DNA of 46,805 nucleotides from RUG11783 sp964599695 (GTDB taxonomy: Bacteria > Bacillota > Clostridia > Oscillospirales > Ruminococcaceae), in assembly GCA_964599695.1 (NCBI GenBank), contig CAZRGP010000014.1, forward strand, positions 1-46,805. Reading direction: 5' to 3'. Made by a program: the position numbers and the translations under genes. Position 1 is the stretch's first letter. The number at the start of each line of letters is the position of its first letter. This document shows positions 39,569 through 46,805 of this stretch, piece by piece. The notes beneath the pieces are model-generated. The model did not search any database, had not been told where the DNA came from, and saw only the letters and a list, made by a program, of their open reading frames with translations.

Positions 39569-40690
39569 ATGAACAAAGACGAGAGTTTGTATATTGCCGG
39601 TCCGAACTGTTTCTGGCCGAGAGGCGGAAATACGCTTCAATCCTACAGAGAGTACTCCCTTTTCCATGAGTTCAAGGTAGCACTTCCGGGAGATCCGAAG
39701 CCTGCCGAGGAAAAGGCCAAGGAGAAACCCTGGGACGAGATGACAAAGAAAGAGCGCGGCGCGAACATTCTGAAGAACTGCGCCGATTCCATGGACGCTT
39801 CCACCATCATCATCGCGAACCTGGACAACTACCGCGGATACAGCCCGGACGGCGGGACCATCTTTGAGGTGGGAATGGCGTACGCCAAAGAAGCAAAATG
39901 CTACGCGTACACACGCGACATCCGCCCCACAGGTGAAAAATACACGGGTGTCCGCTGGACAGCGAACGATCTGATCGACGAGAGAGGAAACAAGGTCCCG
40001 AATCACGACCTTCCGTTCTCGGTGGATATTCTCGGTTCCTGCAAGATCATTGAAGGAAACTATTTTGACGCCTTGAACGTGGTCATGGCGGATATCAAAG
40101 AGGAATCCAAGGCCAAGACCTGCCGTGCGAAAGCCGCGGAAAAGCTCAGCGTGGAGCCCACTGTGAAGAGCGATAAGCCCATCGTCTATTTCTGCGATTT
40201 TGACCGCTACAGCGAGAACGCGGCGGAGAAGTACGCAGAGGTGAAGGCTCTTCTCGAGAAGTACGGCTTTACCGCTTACGTTCCCACAGATCCCTGCCCG
40301 GGCGTGGAAGAACTGGACTGCGGAGAGGACCGCTACGCTCAGGTCTACAACGAGTTTGACCGCTATCAGCAGCATGTGCGCAACTGCGACATCATCCTGG
40401 CTGACCTGAATGACTTCTACGGCTATGAGCCCAACGCCGATGTCTCTTTCGAGTGCGGCATGGCTTTCCAGCTCCGCAAGAAGATGTACGCCTTCATGGA
40501 CGACATCGGCCGCATGATCGACCGTGTCCCCAACAAGGGCGAAGACAACGGCTGCAAGGATATCAATGACATGGGCGTTGAGAACTTCGATGCTCCGGTC
40601 AACCTGATGTTCGGATCCTCCTTCAAATTCCTGGACGGATCCATGGAAGAAGTCATCCGCAAGATGGCGGAAGACCTCAAGGCAGAATAA
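39569..40690 (+). CDS. Double-domain nucleoside 2-deoxyribosyltransferase-like protein 1
   Basis: This 373-residue protein consists of two NDT-fold domains. The first (about 1-180) starts with LYIAGPNCFWPRGG, typical of the family's YLAGP start, and has the catalytic-glutamate motif DGGTIFEVGMA (Glu100). The second (about 200-370) starts IVYFCDFDRYSE and has ADVSFECGMAF (Glu295), preceded by the strongly kept EFDRYQQHVRNCDIILADLNDFYGYE. Classical NDTs (about 150 residues) swap bases on deoxyribose; the double form is unusual. It differs from its two neighbours by an insertion at 42-62 (PKPAEEKAKEKP...). ATG at 39569 follows GGAGGG. First gene of a three-gene unit. Confidence 0.82.
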   Translation: MNKDESLYIAGPNCFWPRGGNTLQSYREYSLFHEFKVALPGDPKPAEEKAKEKPWDEMTKKERGANILKNCADSMDASTIIIANLDNYRGYSPDGGTIFEVGMAYAKEAKCYAYTRDIRPTGEKYTGVRWTANDLIDERGNKVPNHDLPFSVDILGSCKIIEGNYFDALNVVMADIKEESKAKTCRAKAAEKLSVEPTVKSDKPIVYFCDFDRYSENAAEKYAEVKALLEKYGFTAYVPTDPCPGVEELDCGEDRYAQVYNEFDRYQQHVRNCDIILADLNDFYGYEPNADVSFECGMAFQLRKKMYAFMDDIGRMIDRVPNKGEDNGCKDINDMGVENFDAPVNLMFGSSFKFLDGSMEEVIRKMAEDLKAE

Positions 40691-40700
40691 GAAGTAACAC

Positions 40701-40733
40701 AAAGGCGGGGGACATCTGTCTCCCCGCCTTTCT
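40701..40733 (+). terminator. Intercistronic hairpin between NDT-like genes 1 and 2
   Basis: AAAGGCGGGG and CCCCGCCTTT flank a short region that can extend the pairing (GACA/TGTC). Only TTT follows, so it is at best a partial terminator; it may set the ratio of the first gene to the others or protect mRNA ends. Confidence 0.6.
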
Positions 40734-40754
40734 GAAATGTGAGGAATATAAGAT

Positions 40755-41852
40755 ATGATCCATGAAGAACACCTGTATATCGCAGGACCGATGTGCTTCT
40801 ACCCCAGGGGAAATTCCCTCTGGCAGAGCCAGCGGAAGGAAGCGGAGTACTACGGGGCTGTCGTAGAACTTCCGAATGACAACTGGGACAGCGTTCCCGG
40901 CGACAGCATCGAGGAGAAGATCATCAACAACTGTGACATCTCCATGCGCAAGTGCACGGCGATCCTTGCCAACATTGAGAATCACCGGGGCTTCATGCCG
41001 GATGCAGGAACCGTTTTTGAGATCGGCATGGCATACGGGCTTGGTCTCAAATGCTACGCCTACACGAGGGATAAACGGGCGCAGGGCGCCAAATACTTTG
41101 GCGGAGCGTACGAGCTTGACCGCATTCTGGACAAGGACGGGGAGATCCTTTCCGATATGGACCTTCCGTTCTCCGATTGTCTGGTGGGAGCGGCCAAGAT
41201 CGTGGAGGGGGACTTCACCGATTGTCTGCGCGTCTTCCGGGAAGATGTGGAGGAAGAGAGCAAGCAGAAGGCGATGTACAACCGGACCGAGACCTTTGAA
41301 GAGCCGAAGCGGTATCCCGGACAGAGCGGAAAGAAAGTCGTCTATGTGGGCGACTGCCGCAGGGGACCTCAGGCGGAGAAGCGCCACGCGGAGATGAAGA
41401 GGATCCTGGAAAAATACGGCTATGAGGCCTACACGCCCAGTGACTGCAATGTGAACGTGCCGGTACTGCAGCAGAGCGAGGACCCCTATACCAGGGCATA
41501 CAACCGGTTCGACCACTATCAGCAGTTCGTCCGTGACTGCGACATCTATCTCGGCGTGCTGGACGATCACAGGGGATATGAAGTGGACAGCGATGTCGCG
41601 TTCGAATCCGGAATGGCGTATATGCTGGAGGGAAAGAAGATGTTCGGATACATCGAGTCCCCCCAGTCCATGGCGGAGCGCACCCACTCCACGGTTTCCG
41701 AGGGAGGAAGTCCCGTGGACATCAACGGGTGGTCCACGGAGGAGAACGGTTTCCCGGTCAATATGATGTGGGGCGGTACAAAACTGTTCCGCGGAATGGA
41801 TTTCGAGGAAGCGGTAAAGCAGATGACCGAAGCGCTGAAAGGAGAGGAATAA
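40755..41852 (+). CDS. Double-domain nucleoside 2-deoxyribosyltransferase-like protein 2
   Basis: This 365-residue paralogue has the same two-domain plan: LYIAGPMCFYPRG at residue 7 and DAGTVFEIGMA (Glu89) in the first half; VVYVGDCRRG, FDHYQQFVRDCDIYLGVLDDHRGYE and SDVAFESGMAY (Glu284) in the second. It shares long blocks with the flanking genes (YAYTRDKR, DLPF, AKIVEGDF) but is the most diverged in the second domain, where Cys of FECGMA becomes Ser. ATG at 40755 follows GAGGAA. It ends one base before the third gene. Confidence 0.82.
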   Translation: MIHEEHLYIAGPMCFYPRGNSLWQSQRKEAEYYGAVVELPNDNWDSVPGDSIEEKIINNCDISMRKCTAILANIENHRGFMPDAGTVFEIGMAYGLGLKCYAYTRDKRAQGAKYFGGAYELDRILDKDGEILSDMDLPFSDCLVGAAKIVEGDFTDCLRVFREDVEEESKQKAMYNRTETFEEPKRYPGQSGKKVVYVGDCRRGPQAEKRHAEMKRILEKYGYEAYTPSDCNVNVPVLQQSEDPYTRAYNRFDHYQQFVRDCDIYLGVLDDHRGYEVDSDVAFESGMAYMLEGKKMFGYIESPQSMAERTHSTVSEGGSPVDINGWSTEENGFPVNMMWGGTKLFRGMDFEEAVKQMTEALKGEE

Positions 41853-41853
41853 G

Positions 41854-42951
41854 ATGACCACGGATGAGAAGATTTATGTAGCCGGCCCGATCTGTTTCTT
41901 TCCCAGAGGCGGGGAGATCTGGCAGTCGAGAAGAAGGGAAGCGCAGTATTACGGTTTCACCGTGACCCTTCCCAATGACAACAAGAGACCACCTGCCCAG
42001 TCCAAGGAGCACGGGGCGTATCTCACACTGAAAAACTGCAGGGACAGCATCAACCTTTCCACAGGGATCATCGCTGACCTGGAGAACTTCCGCGGTTCGG
42101 AACCGGACGGCGGAACGATCTATGAGATCGGGATGGCTTTCGGCCATGACTGCAGGTGCTACGCGTTCACCAGGGACAAGAGGCCCATGGGAGTCAAGTA
42201 CAACGCCGGCACCTACACCGACGGCGGTATTCTGGACTTCAAGGGAAGAAAGCTCCCCCACATTGACCTTCCTTTCGGCGTGTGTGTCCTTGGGGCATGC
42301 AAAGTGATCGAAGGGACATTCTCCGACGCCCTGAAAGCCTATATGTGCGATCTCGAGGAGGAGAGCAAGAAGAAGGCCATGCGCGGGTACAGCCTGAAAA
42401 AAGAGGCTCCGCGGCAGACCATCGCCAGGGGAACAAAGCCCATCGTGTACGTTGCGGATATCTTCCGTTATGAGGAGGACGCAGCAGAGAAGTACGCGGA
42501 GATGAAGAAGGTTCTGGAAGCCCATGGCTTTGACGCCATCGTTCCCACCGACGCCGCCCCCGGCGTTCCGGTGCTGGAAGACACCGACGATATCCTTGAA
42601 ATGGTGTACAATCAGTTCGATCACTATCAGCAGCACGTGCGCAACTGCGATATCATTCTGGCGAACCTCACCGATTACGAGGGATACGAGCCGTCCAGCG
42701 ATGTCGCCTTCGAATGCGGAATGGCGGATCAGCTCGGAAAGAAGCTCTTCGCGTGGATGGAGGACGGCCGGAACATGGTGGACCGCATCCCCAGTCACGA
42801 GAACAATCAGGGACGCATGCTGGATGCCAACGGGTACAGCGTGGAGAACAACAATGCCCCGATCAACCTGATGTTCGGCGCATCCTTCAAGATCTTCGAC
42901 GGAGGCTTTGAGGCGGCCGTGGAGAAGATGGCTGAGGAACTGAAGGCATAA
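41854..42951 (+). CDS. Double-domain nucleoside 2-deoxyribosyltransferase-like protein 3
   Basis: This 365-residue paralogue starts IYVAGPICFFPRGG and has DGGTIYEIGMAF (Glu91) in the first domain; the second has IVYVADIFRYEE, QFDHYQQHVRNCDIILANLTDYEGYE and SDVAFECGMAD (Glu287). By eye its second domain is closest to protein 1 and its first to protein 2, which suggests old duplication with exchange between copies. The ATG at 41854 has its ribosome site (AAGGAGAGG) inside gene 2 and lies one base after its stop. No transmembrane segment or signal peptide is found, so it is cytosolic. Confidence 0.82.
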   Translation: MTTDEKIYVAGPICFFPRGGEIWQSRRREAQYYGFTVTLPNDNKRPPAQSKEHGAYLTLKNCRDSINLSTGIIADLENFRGSEPDGGTIYEIGMAFGHDCRCYAFTRDKRPMGVKYNAGTYTDGGILDFKGRKLPHIDLPFGVCVLGACKVIEGTFSDALKAYMCDLEEESKKKAMRGYSLKKEAPRQTIARGTKPIVYVADIFRYEEDAAEKYAEMKKVLEAHGFDAIVPTDAAPGVPVLEDTDDILEMVYNQFDHYQQHVRNCDIILANLTDYEGYEPSSDVAFECGMADQLGKKLFAWMEDGRNMVDRIPSHENNQGRMLDANGYSVENNNAPINLMFGASFKIFDGGFEAAVEKMAEELKA

Positions 42952-42974
42952 TGATCTTCTGAATACAGGATCTG

Positions 42975-43006
42975 CGGAGAGCGGCGGGATGCTGCTCTCC
43001 GTTTTT
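42975..43006 (+). terminator. Terminator of the NDT cluster
   Basis: CGGAGAGC, 11-base loop, GCTCTCCG, TTTTT. Confidence 0.88.
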
Positions 43007-43012
43007 CTGACC

Positions 43013-43041
43013 TTGTACGATCCCCGGCAAAGTGGGATAAT
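43013..43041 (+). promoter_or_regulatory. Promoter of galM
   Basis: TTGTAC (43013-43018), 17 bases, GATAAT (43036-43041). Confidence 0.6.
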
Positions 43042-43072
43042 TGAGAGGAAAAAGATCGAGAGGTGATGAGAT

Positions 43073-44095
43073 ATGGTAGAAAAATACAGGTTCGGAAACA
43101 ATACGGACGGCACAGAAGTTACCGCCTACCGCATCAGCGACGGGGAGGGGTCCTGTGTGACGCTTCTGGACCGCGGCGCGACTGTTCAGAGCATCTGTCT
43201 CTCCCGGGAAGGGGGACCGGTGGACGTGGCTCTCGGCTATGACACGGTGGAGCAGTATGCTGCAGGCACATGTTATCTGGGCGCGGGGATCGGAAGAGTA
43301 GGCAACAGGATCGGCGGAGCGAGATTCACCGTAGACGGCAGGGAGTACAAGGTGAGCGCCAATGAGCGCGGCAACTGCCTGCACGGAGGAAACGTCGGAT
43401 TTGACAGGAAAATGTGGGATGCACAGGTCATCGATGATGAAGTGGTCTTTACACTGGTCTCTCCCGATGGAGAGGAAGGCTTCCCCGGTGAAATGAAGAG
43501 CGAGATCCGATACGGTTTCCGGAACAAGACACTTTCGATCGAATACAAGGCATGTGTTTCAAAGCCGTGCCCGGTCAATCTGACGAACCACACCTATTTC
43601 AACCTGAACGGGCAGGGGCAGGGGACGATCCTGGACCATTCGATGAAGATCGACGCCGATCTTGTCACTGTCACGGATGAACAGCTGATCCCCACCGGAG
43701 AGAATATCCCCGTGGAGGGAACGCCCTTTGATTTCCGGGAGGCAAAGACGATCGCCAGGGATCTGGATGAATCCAACACCATGATCGGCTACGGAAAGGG
43801 ATATGACCACAATTTCTGCCTGAACGGCGACGGATTCCGCAAAGTGGTGGAGCTGACCGGAGACAGGACCGGGATCTCCATGGAAGTATGGACGGACCAG
43901 CCGGCGGTACAGGTGTACTGCGGCGGAGCCTATCCCGATGAGAAGGGAAAAGAGGGAAAGGATTACGGCCGTTTTGCGGGGATCGCCCTGGAGACGCAGA
44001 ACTATCCCGATGCCGTCAATCATCCGGAGTTCCCGAACAGTATCCTTCGTCCGGGAGAAGAATACCGGACAAGGACTGAGTACCGTTTCTTCTGA
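43073..44095 (+). CDS. galM: Aldose 1-epimerase
   Basis: This 340-residue mutarotase converts alpha and beta anomers of aldoses such as galactose or glucose. Family motifs are GRVGNRIGGARF, CLHGGNVGFD, NLTNHTYFNL (catalytic His), GYDHNF and the final ALETQNYPDAVNHPEFP (catalytic Glu). There is no signal peptide. ATG at 43073 follows GAGAGGTG. It is alone between its own promoter and a hairpin. No other sugar gene is next to it. Confidence 0.95.
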   Translation: MVEKYRFGNNTDGTEVTAYRISDGEGSCVTLLDRGATVQSICLSREGGPVDVALGYDTVEQYAAGTCYLGAGIGRVGNRIGGARFTVDGREYKVSANERGNCLHGGNVGFDRKMWDAQVIDDEVVFTLVSPDGEEGFPGEMKSEIRYGFRNKTLSIEYKACVSKPCPVNLTNHTYFNLNGQGQGTILDHSMKIDADLVTVTDEQLIPTGENIPVEGTPFDFREAKTIARDLDESNTMIGYGKGYDHNFCLNGDGFRKVVELTGDRTGISMEVWTDQPAVQVYCGGAYPDEKGKEGKDYGRFAGIALETQNYPDAVNHPEFPNSILRPGEEYRTRTEYRFF

Positions 44096-44147
44096 TACGT
44101 GTGAGAAACGCGTACCGGACAGAAGAAAAGGAAAATGATCCGATAAG

Positions 44148-44203
44148 CGCTGTGCCGCGACCCGGTCAAGGGGGCGGTGCGGCGCTTTCCTTTCACGGAA
44201 AAA
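44148..44203 (+). terminator. Probable terminator after galM
   Basis: AAGCGC and GCGCTT form the outer arms of an imperfect GC-rich hairpin with inner CCGC/GCGG pairing; the downstream TTCCTTTC is only moderately T-rich. Confidence 0.55.
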
Positions 44204-44220
44204 AGAAATCGGGGATCCGG

Positions 44221-44250
44221 TTGGATGCGTGTTTTCCTTTTTGGTACAAT
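44221..44250 (+). promoter_or_regulatory. Promoter of the deaminase-SLOG gene
   Basis: TTGGAT (44221-44226), 18 bases, TACAAT (44245-44250), with an extended -10 TG (TGGTACAAT). Confidence 0.6.
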
Positions 44251-44273
44251 GAGAAAAACGCGCAGGAGGGATC

Positions 44274-46742
44274 ATGGGAGAATTCGGTCGCTTTTATCTG
44301 GATAAGGAGAAAGACCTGGTCGTGGATCTGGAGCTGGACGGGGAGGATATGCTGTACACCCTTCGCACGCCGAACCACAAGAGCGGGAATCTCATCCGGA
44401 ATCTGGCATCCGTCTGCGGACTGCCCCTGAGCCGGGATGAGAGCGGCCTTTACGTCGTAAAGGGAAACGTTCCCTGCTATGTGGACGGGGAGAACCGCAT
44501 GATGTACATCTTCCGTCTCGGAGATACCAAAACGGCGACGATCTGGCCGGACGGACGCGTGGAGATGAAGGCAGGGATCCCGGCCATCGCGAAGACGCTC
44601 ATGAGCCAGACGAAGGACTATCATCTGGACCTGCGGAATACTGTGGTCAAGACCTACATCCCCGCCAAGCGGAAATTCCGCACGGACCTTCACACACATA
44701 TGAACGCCAATCTCGCTCCGGACGTGCTGATCGCGCTGGGTATCGCTCATCAGATACGGTATCCGCTCTATTATGTGAAGAAACTCGGACTGCGGATCCC
44801 GGAAGCGCTCAGGGAAGAGGTGTCTCTGCAGCGCGCGGAAGTTGCCGAACGGTACAGGGACAGCACGCTCACAGGAAAATATCTGGACCGCCAGATCGAC
44901 GACCACACGTTTCTCAATTTCGCACGGTTCATCCTTTCGGATCCGGAATGCAGCGCGGAAAACCTGCCCAGGATACGGGCCTCGCTCTCGATCCTGAAAG
45001 ATTCCCAGGCTGTGTTCACCAACCTGGAAAAGGTCTACCTGTACAGATATGTATTCGCCAAGGGGATCTCCGTTCCTTCCGGGGAGCGGATCGCATTCGG
45101 ACAGGCGGAGGCCTCTGGGATCCCGGACGCGGAGATAGCCGGAGCATTGCTCCGTATGCTGAAAGACCGGAAGGATCCGGATTATGCGGACAACACGCTT
45201 TTTCAGGACAAACTGCTTTGGATCGCAAGAGGCTATGCTTCCCAGGGGATCCGGTACACGGAGATCTCGGACACGACGCTGGTCAAAAAGGACGGAGCTG
45301 CCGGGATGCTGGCACAGGTCCACAGCGTGATGCCTGCGATCTACAGAGAGACAGGGGTGCGGATCCGCTTCCTCGCAGCGATCCGGCGCATTCCTCTGAC
45401 GATCCGGAAGGACCGGATCGAAGCGGGGGATTATTTCAGCGGAAACCTCCAGGTCCTTCGGGCCGTTGCTTCCGACCCGTACTTGGCAGGAAGCGACATC
45501 GTGGGAGAAGAGATCAACGATATCCGTGACCTCGCCCCGGTGATCCGGGAACTGGTACGGATCTGCCGGGATGAGCCTTCCTTTGTCCTGCGGATCCATG
45601 CCGGGGAGAACGACGCCCTGAGGGAGAATGTGCTCAACAGTGTGCGTCTGGTCCGTGAGGCGCTGGAGCCCGGCCAGGAGATGCCGCGCTTGCGGATCGG
45701 CCACGGACTCTACACACCCAGCCTGAAGACCGCAAAGGGGAAGCGCATGCTTCGCGAGCTGCGCGAAAGCAAAACGGTCCTGGAGTTCCAGATCACTTCC
45801 AATGTGCGCCTCAACAATCTCAGCAGCCTCAGAGCGCATCCGCTGAAGAACTATCTGAAAGAGGATATCCTCTGTGTGCAGGGGACCGACGGCGCCGCCC
45901 TGTATGGAACGACCCCGATCGACGAACAGCTCGCCCTTGAGCGTTTTCTCGGCCTGACGGAGGATGAGATGATGCGCATCGCCGGGACCGATCACATGCT
46001 CTGCAAGAGGGGAAACACCGATTTTGAAGAGAAGATGGAACGGTGGCTCAGGGAAGCGGGATCACCGGAGGACGTTGCGGAATACTATGACCGCAGGATC
46101 CGCGAGGAAGAAAAAAGAGGACAGTTCCTTTTCAGCGGAAACGGCGCGCTGATGACACAAGATGTGCTCGGCGACTGTATTTGCGACCTGCCCCAGAGCG
46201 GGACCCCGGTTGTTGTGGTCGGAGGCAGTTTCAACAGCGACGCGCACCGCACGGTGATCCGGGAGGATCTTGCCGGCATACTGGATGAACTGCTGGAAAA
46301 GGGGGATCCTGAGAAGATCTTCTTTGTGATCGGACATCGTCTGAACGGCTATGAACGTCTGCTGCTCGAGCGCAACCGGGGACGTTTCCGGATCTATGCC
46401 ATGGTTCCTGCCGCGGTCCGGCAGCGCGAGGCGGCAAAGCTCCGGGAGAGCGGAGTAGGGATCCGGGTGGCCATCACGTCGGAATCCATGGGGATCTACA
46501 AGAGCATCGCGTACGAGGTATTCAAGCGGCGGCCTTCCGTCCTGCTGGCCTTTGACGGAAACAGCACGGGAGAGAATATGATCCAGGAGGCGAGAAACAG
46601 CAAGTATCCCTGCGTGATCTTCGTGAACAGACATGCCAGGACGCTGCGGGAAAAAGCTTCATTGCTGAAAGGATATGTAACCCTTTTCGGAGCGGATACG
46701 CCGGTGACGGAAGAGATCCTGCGTTTCACGGAAAACAATTAA
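44274..46742 (+). CDS. Adenosine-deaminase-like metal hydrolase fused to a Rossmann/SLOG-like domain
   Basis: This 822-residue protein has three parts. Residues 1-130 are a beta-rich domain I do not recognise. Residues about 134-600 are an adenosine/AMP-deaminase-type barrel: DLHTHM (His140, His142 as metal ligands), IHAGEN (442-446, catalytic Glu445), IGHG (His477), ITSN (507-510) and GTDGAALYG (Asp539), where normal enzymes have Asp-Asp. A helical insertion (about 165-330) makes it larger than the 340-residue enzymes. Residues about 640-822 look like a nucleotide-binding Rossmann domain (TPVVVVGGSFNSDAHR, FFVIGHRLNGYE, VLLAFDGNSTGENMI, PCVIFVN), similar to SLOG/LOG families. ATG at 44274 follows AGGAGGG. 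Confidence 0.8.
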   Translation: MGEFGRFYLDKEKDLVVDLELDGEDMLYTLRTPNHKSGNLIRNLASVCGLPLSRDESGLYVVKGNVPCYVDGENRMMYIFRLGDTKTATIWPDGRVEMKAGIPAIAKTLMSQTKDYHLDLRNTVVKTYIPAKRKFRTDLHTHMNANLAPDVLIALGIAHQIRYPLYYVKKLGLRIPEALREEVSLQRAEVAERYRDSTLTGKYLDRQIDDHTFLNFARFILSDPECSAENLPRIRASLSILKDSQAVFTNLEKVYLYRYVFAKGISVPSGERIAFGQAEASGIPDAEIAGALLRMLKDRKDPDYADNTLFQDKLLWIARGYASQGIRYTEISDTTLVKKDGAAGMLAQVHSVMPAIYRETGVRIRFLAAIRRIPLTIRKDRIEAGDYFSGNLQVLRAVASDPYLAGSDIVGEEINDIRDLAPVIRELVRICRDEPSFVLRIHAGENDALRENVLNSVRLVREALEPGQEMPRLRIGHGLYTPSLKTAKGKRMLRELRESKTVLEFQITSNVRLNNLSSLRAHPLKNYLKEDILCVQGTDGAALYGTTPIDEQLALERFLGLTEDEMMRIAGTDHMLCKRGNTDFEEKMERWLREAGSPEDVAEYYDRRIREEEKRGQFLFSGNGALMTQDVLGDCICDLPQSGTPVVVVGGSFNSDAHRTVIREDLAGILDELLEKGDPEKIFFVIGHRLNGYERLLLERNRGRFRIYAMVPAAVRQREAAKLRESGVGIRVAITSESMGIYKSIAYEVFKRRPSVLLAFDGNSTGENMIQEARNSKYPCVIFVNRHARTLREKASLLKGYVTLFGADTPVTEEILRFTENN

Positions 46743-46744
46743 AC

Positions 46745-46805
46745 AAAAAACGGTTCTAGAATAAAAGTTGGGGCGGCGTAAAAGCTCTAACAGAAAATAA
46801 GACAA
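46745..46805. other. Right edge, no gene seen
   Basis: The last 61 bases are AT-rich and contain no gene start or terminator hairpin that I can support. Confidence 0.5.

Noticed and set aside
39551..43113. Long minus-strand frames opposite the NDT-like genes
   Set aside because: Each mirrors one paralogue and repeats because the paralogues repeat; no start signals.
44193..45995. Minus-strand open frame of 600 codons opposite the deaminase-like gene
   Set aside because: Antisense shadow; the plus strand carries the metal-binding motifs and ribosome site.
44274..46742. RADAR defence system (RdrA/RdrB)
   Set aside because: The deaminase size is suggestive, but no RdrA-type ATPase is in the window and the C-terminal Rossmann domain is not part of RdrB as I know it.
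1..46805. CRISPR arrays, insertion sequences, prophage or attachment sites
   Set aside because: No regularly spaced repeats, transposase, integrase or phage structural genes were seen on either strand.

Overview
The window looks like chromosome of an anaerobic, low-oxygen-adapted Bacillota of class Clostridia (a Lachnospiraceae-like or related Eubacteriales lineage). I infer this from the regulatory RNAs (PyrR attenuator, T-box, yybP-ykoY riboswitch), strong AGGAGG ribosome sites with some TTG starts, Gram-positive gene families (PyrR, mini-RNase III, YolD, MetNIQ), an anaerobic sulfatase-maturase-type radical SAM protein, and moderately high GC (roughly 50-55% by eye). No phage, insertion sequence, CRISPR array or rRNA was seen. 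Most of the window is housekeeping DNA in short operons separated by clear intrinsic terminators.

Layout. 1-610: 5' part of pckA (minus). 746-3600: a peroxide/thiol operon (glutathione peroxidase, thioredoxin, thioredoxin reductase) behind a promoter with OhrR-like repeats, then an alpha/beta hydrolase. 3607-5464 (minus): a small membrane protein and two short-chain dehydrogenases. 5567-8776: M19 dipeptidase, YhhN/lysoplasmalogenase-like protein, an unknown protein and a DUF4230 protein. 8809-10952: pyrimidine control unit, PyrR attenuator-pyrR-uracil permease. 11009-15964: YfcE phosphodiesterase, phosphoribosyltransferase, a small NDT-like protein, PAP2 phosphatase, acyltransferase-zinc ribbon protein, proline iminopeptidase. 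16005-19200: radical SAM protein divergent from a Y-family polymerase/YolD pair. 19201-21740: tRNA-Leu(UAG) and a putative Mn2+ riboswitch in front of hflK-hflC. 21824-24966: cupin protein, pseudo-rhomboid, metK, birA. 25018-29229: MarR regulator with a heterodimeric ABC exporter. 29291-32616: rplU-rpmA, obg, mini-RNase III, yebC. 32633-34544: PASTA-bearing pseudokinase and a small protein. 34582-37491: methionine T-box with metNIQ. 37503-39461: Crp/Fnr-type regulator divergent from an MFS transporter.

39507-46742 is the least explained and most interesting part. Three adjacent paralogous genes each encode two nucleoside 2-deoxyribosyltransferase (NDT)-like domains, six in all, under one promoter overlapped by a 9-bp perfect inverted repeat and closed by a terminator. 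After galM comes an 822-residue protein joining a unique N-terminal domain, an adenosine-deaminase-type metal hydrolase and a C-terminal Rossmann/SLOG-like domain. A further small NDT-like protein lies at 12428-12847. The NDT trio is my best candidate for an undescribed system. A nucleoside- or nucleotide-sugar-processing role, in salvage, damage control or nucleotide-based defence, is inference only.

Other signals worth attention: ribosomal protein L27 without the N-terminal extension usual in Bacillota, together with absence of the Prp protease gene between rplU and rpmA; a membrane pseudokinase missing all three catalytic residues; the apparent Mn2+ riboswitch in front of SPFH proteins rather than a metal transporter; and strong palindromes upstream of the Crp-type regulator, the Y-family polymerase and the NDT cluster.
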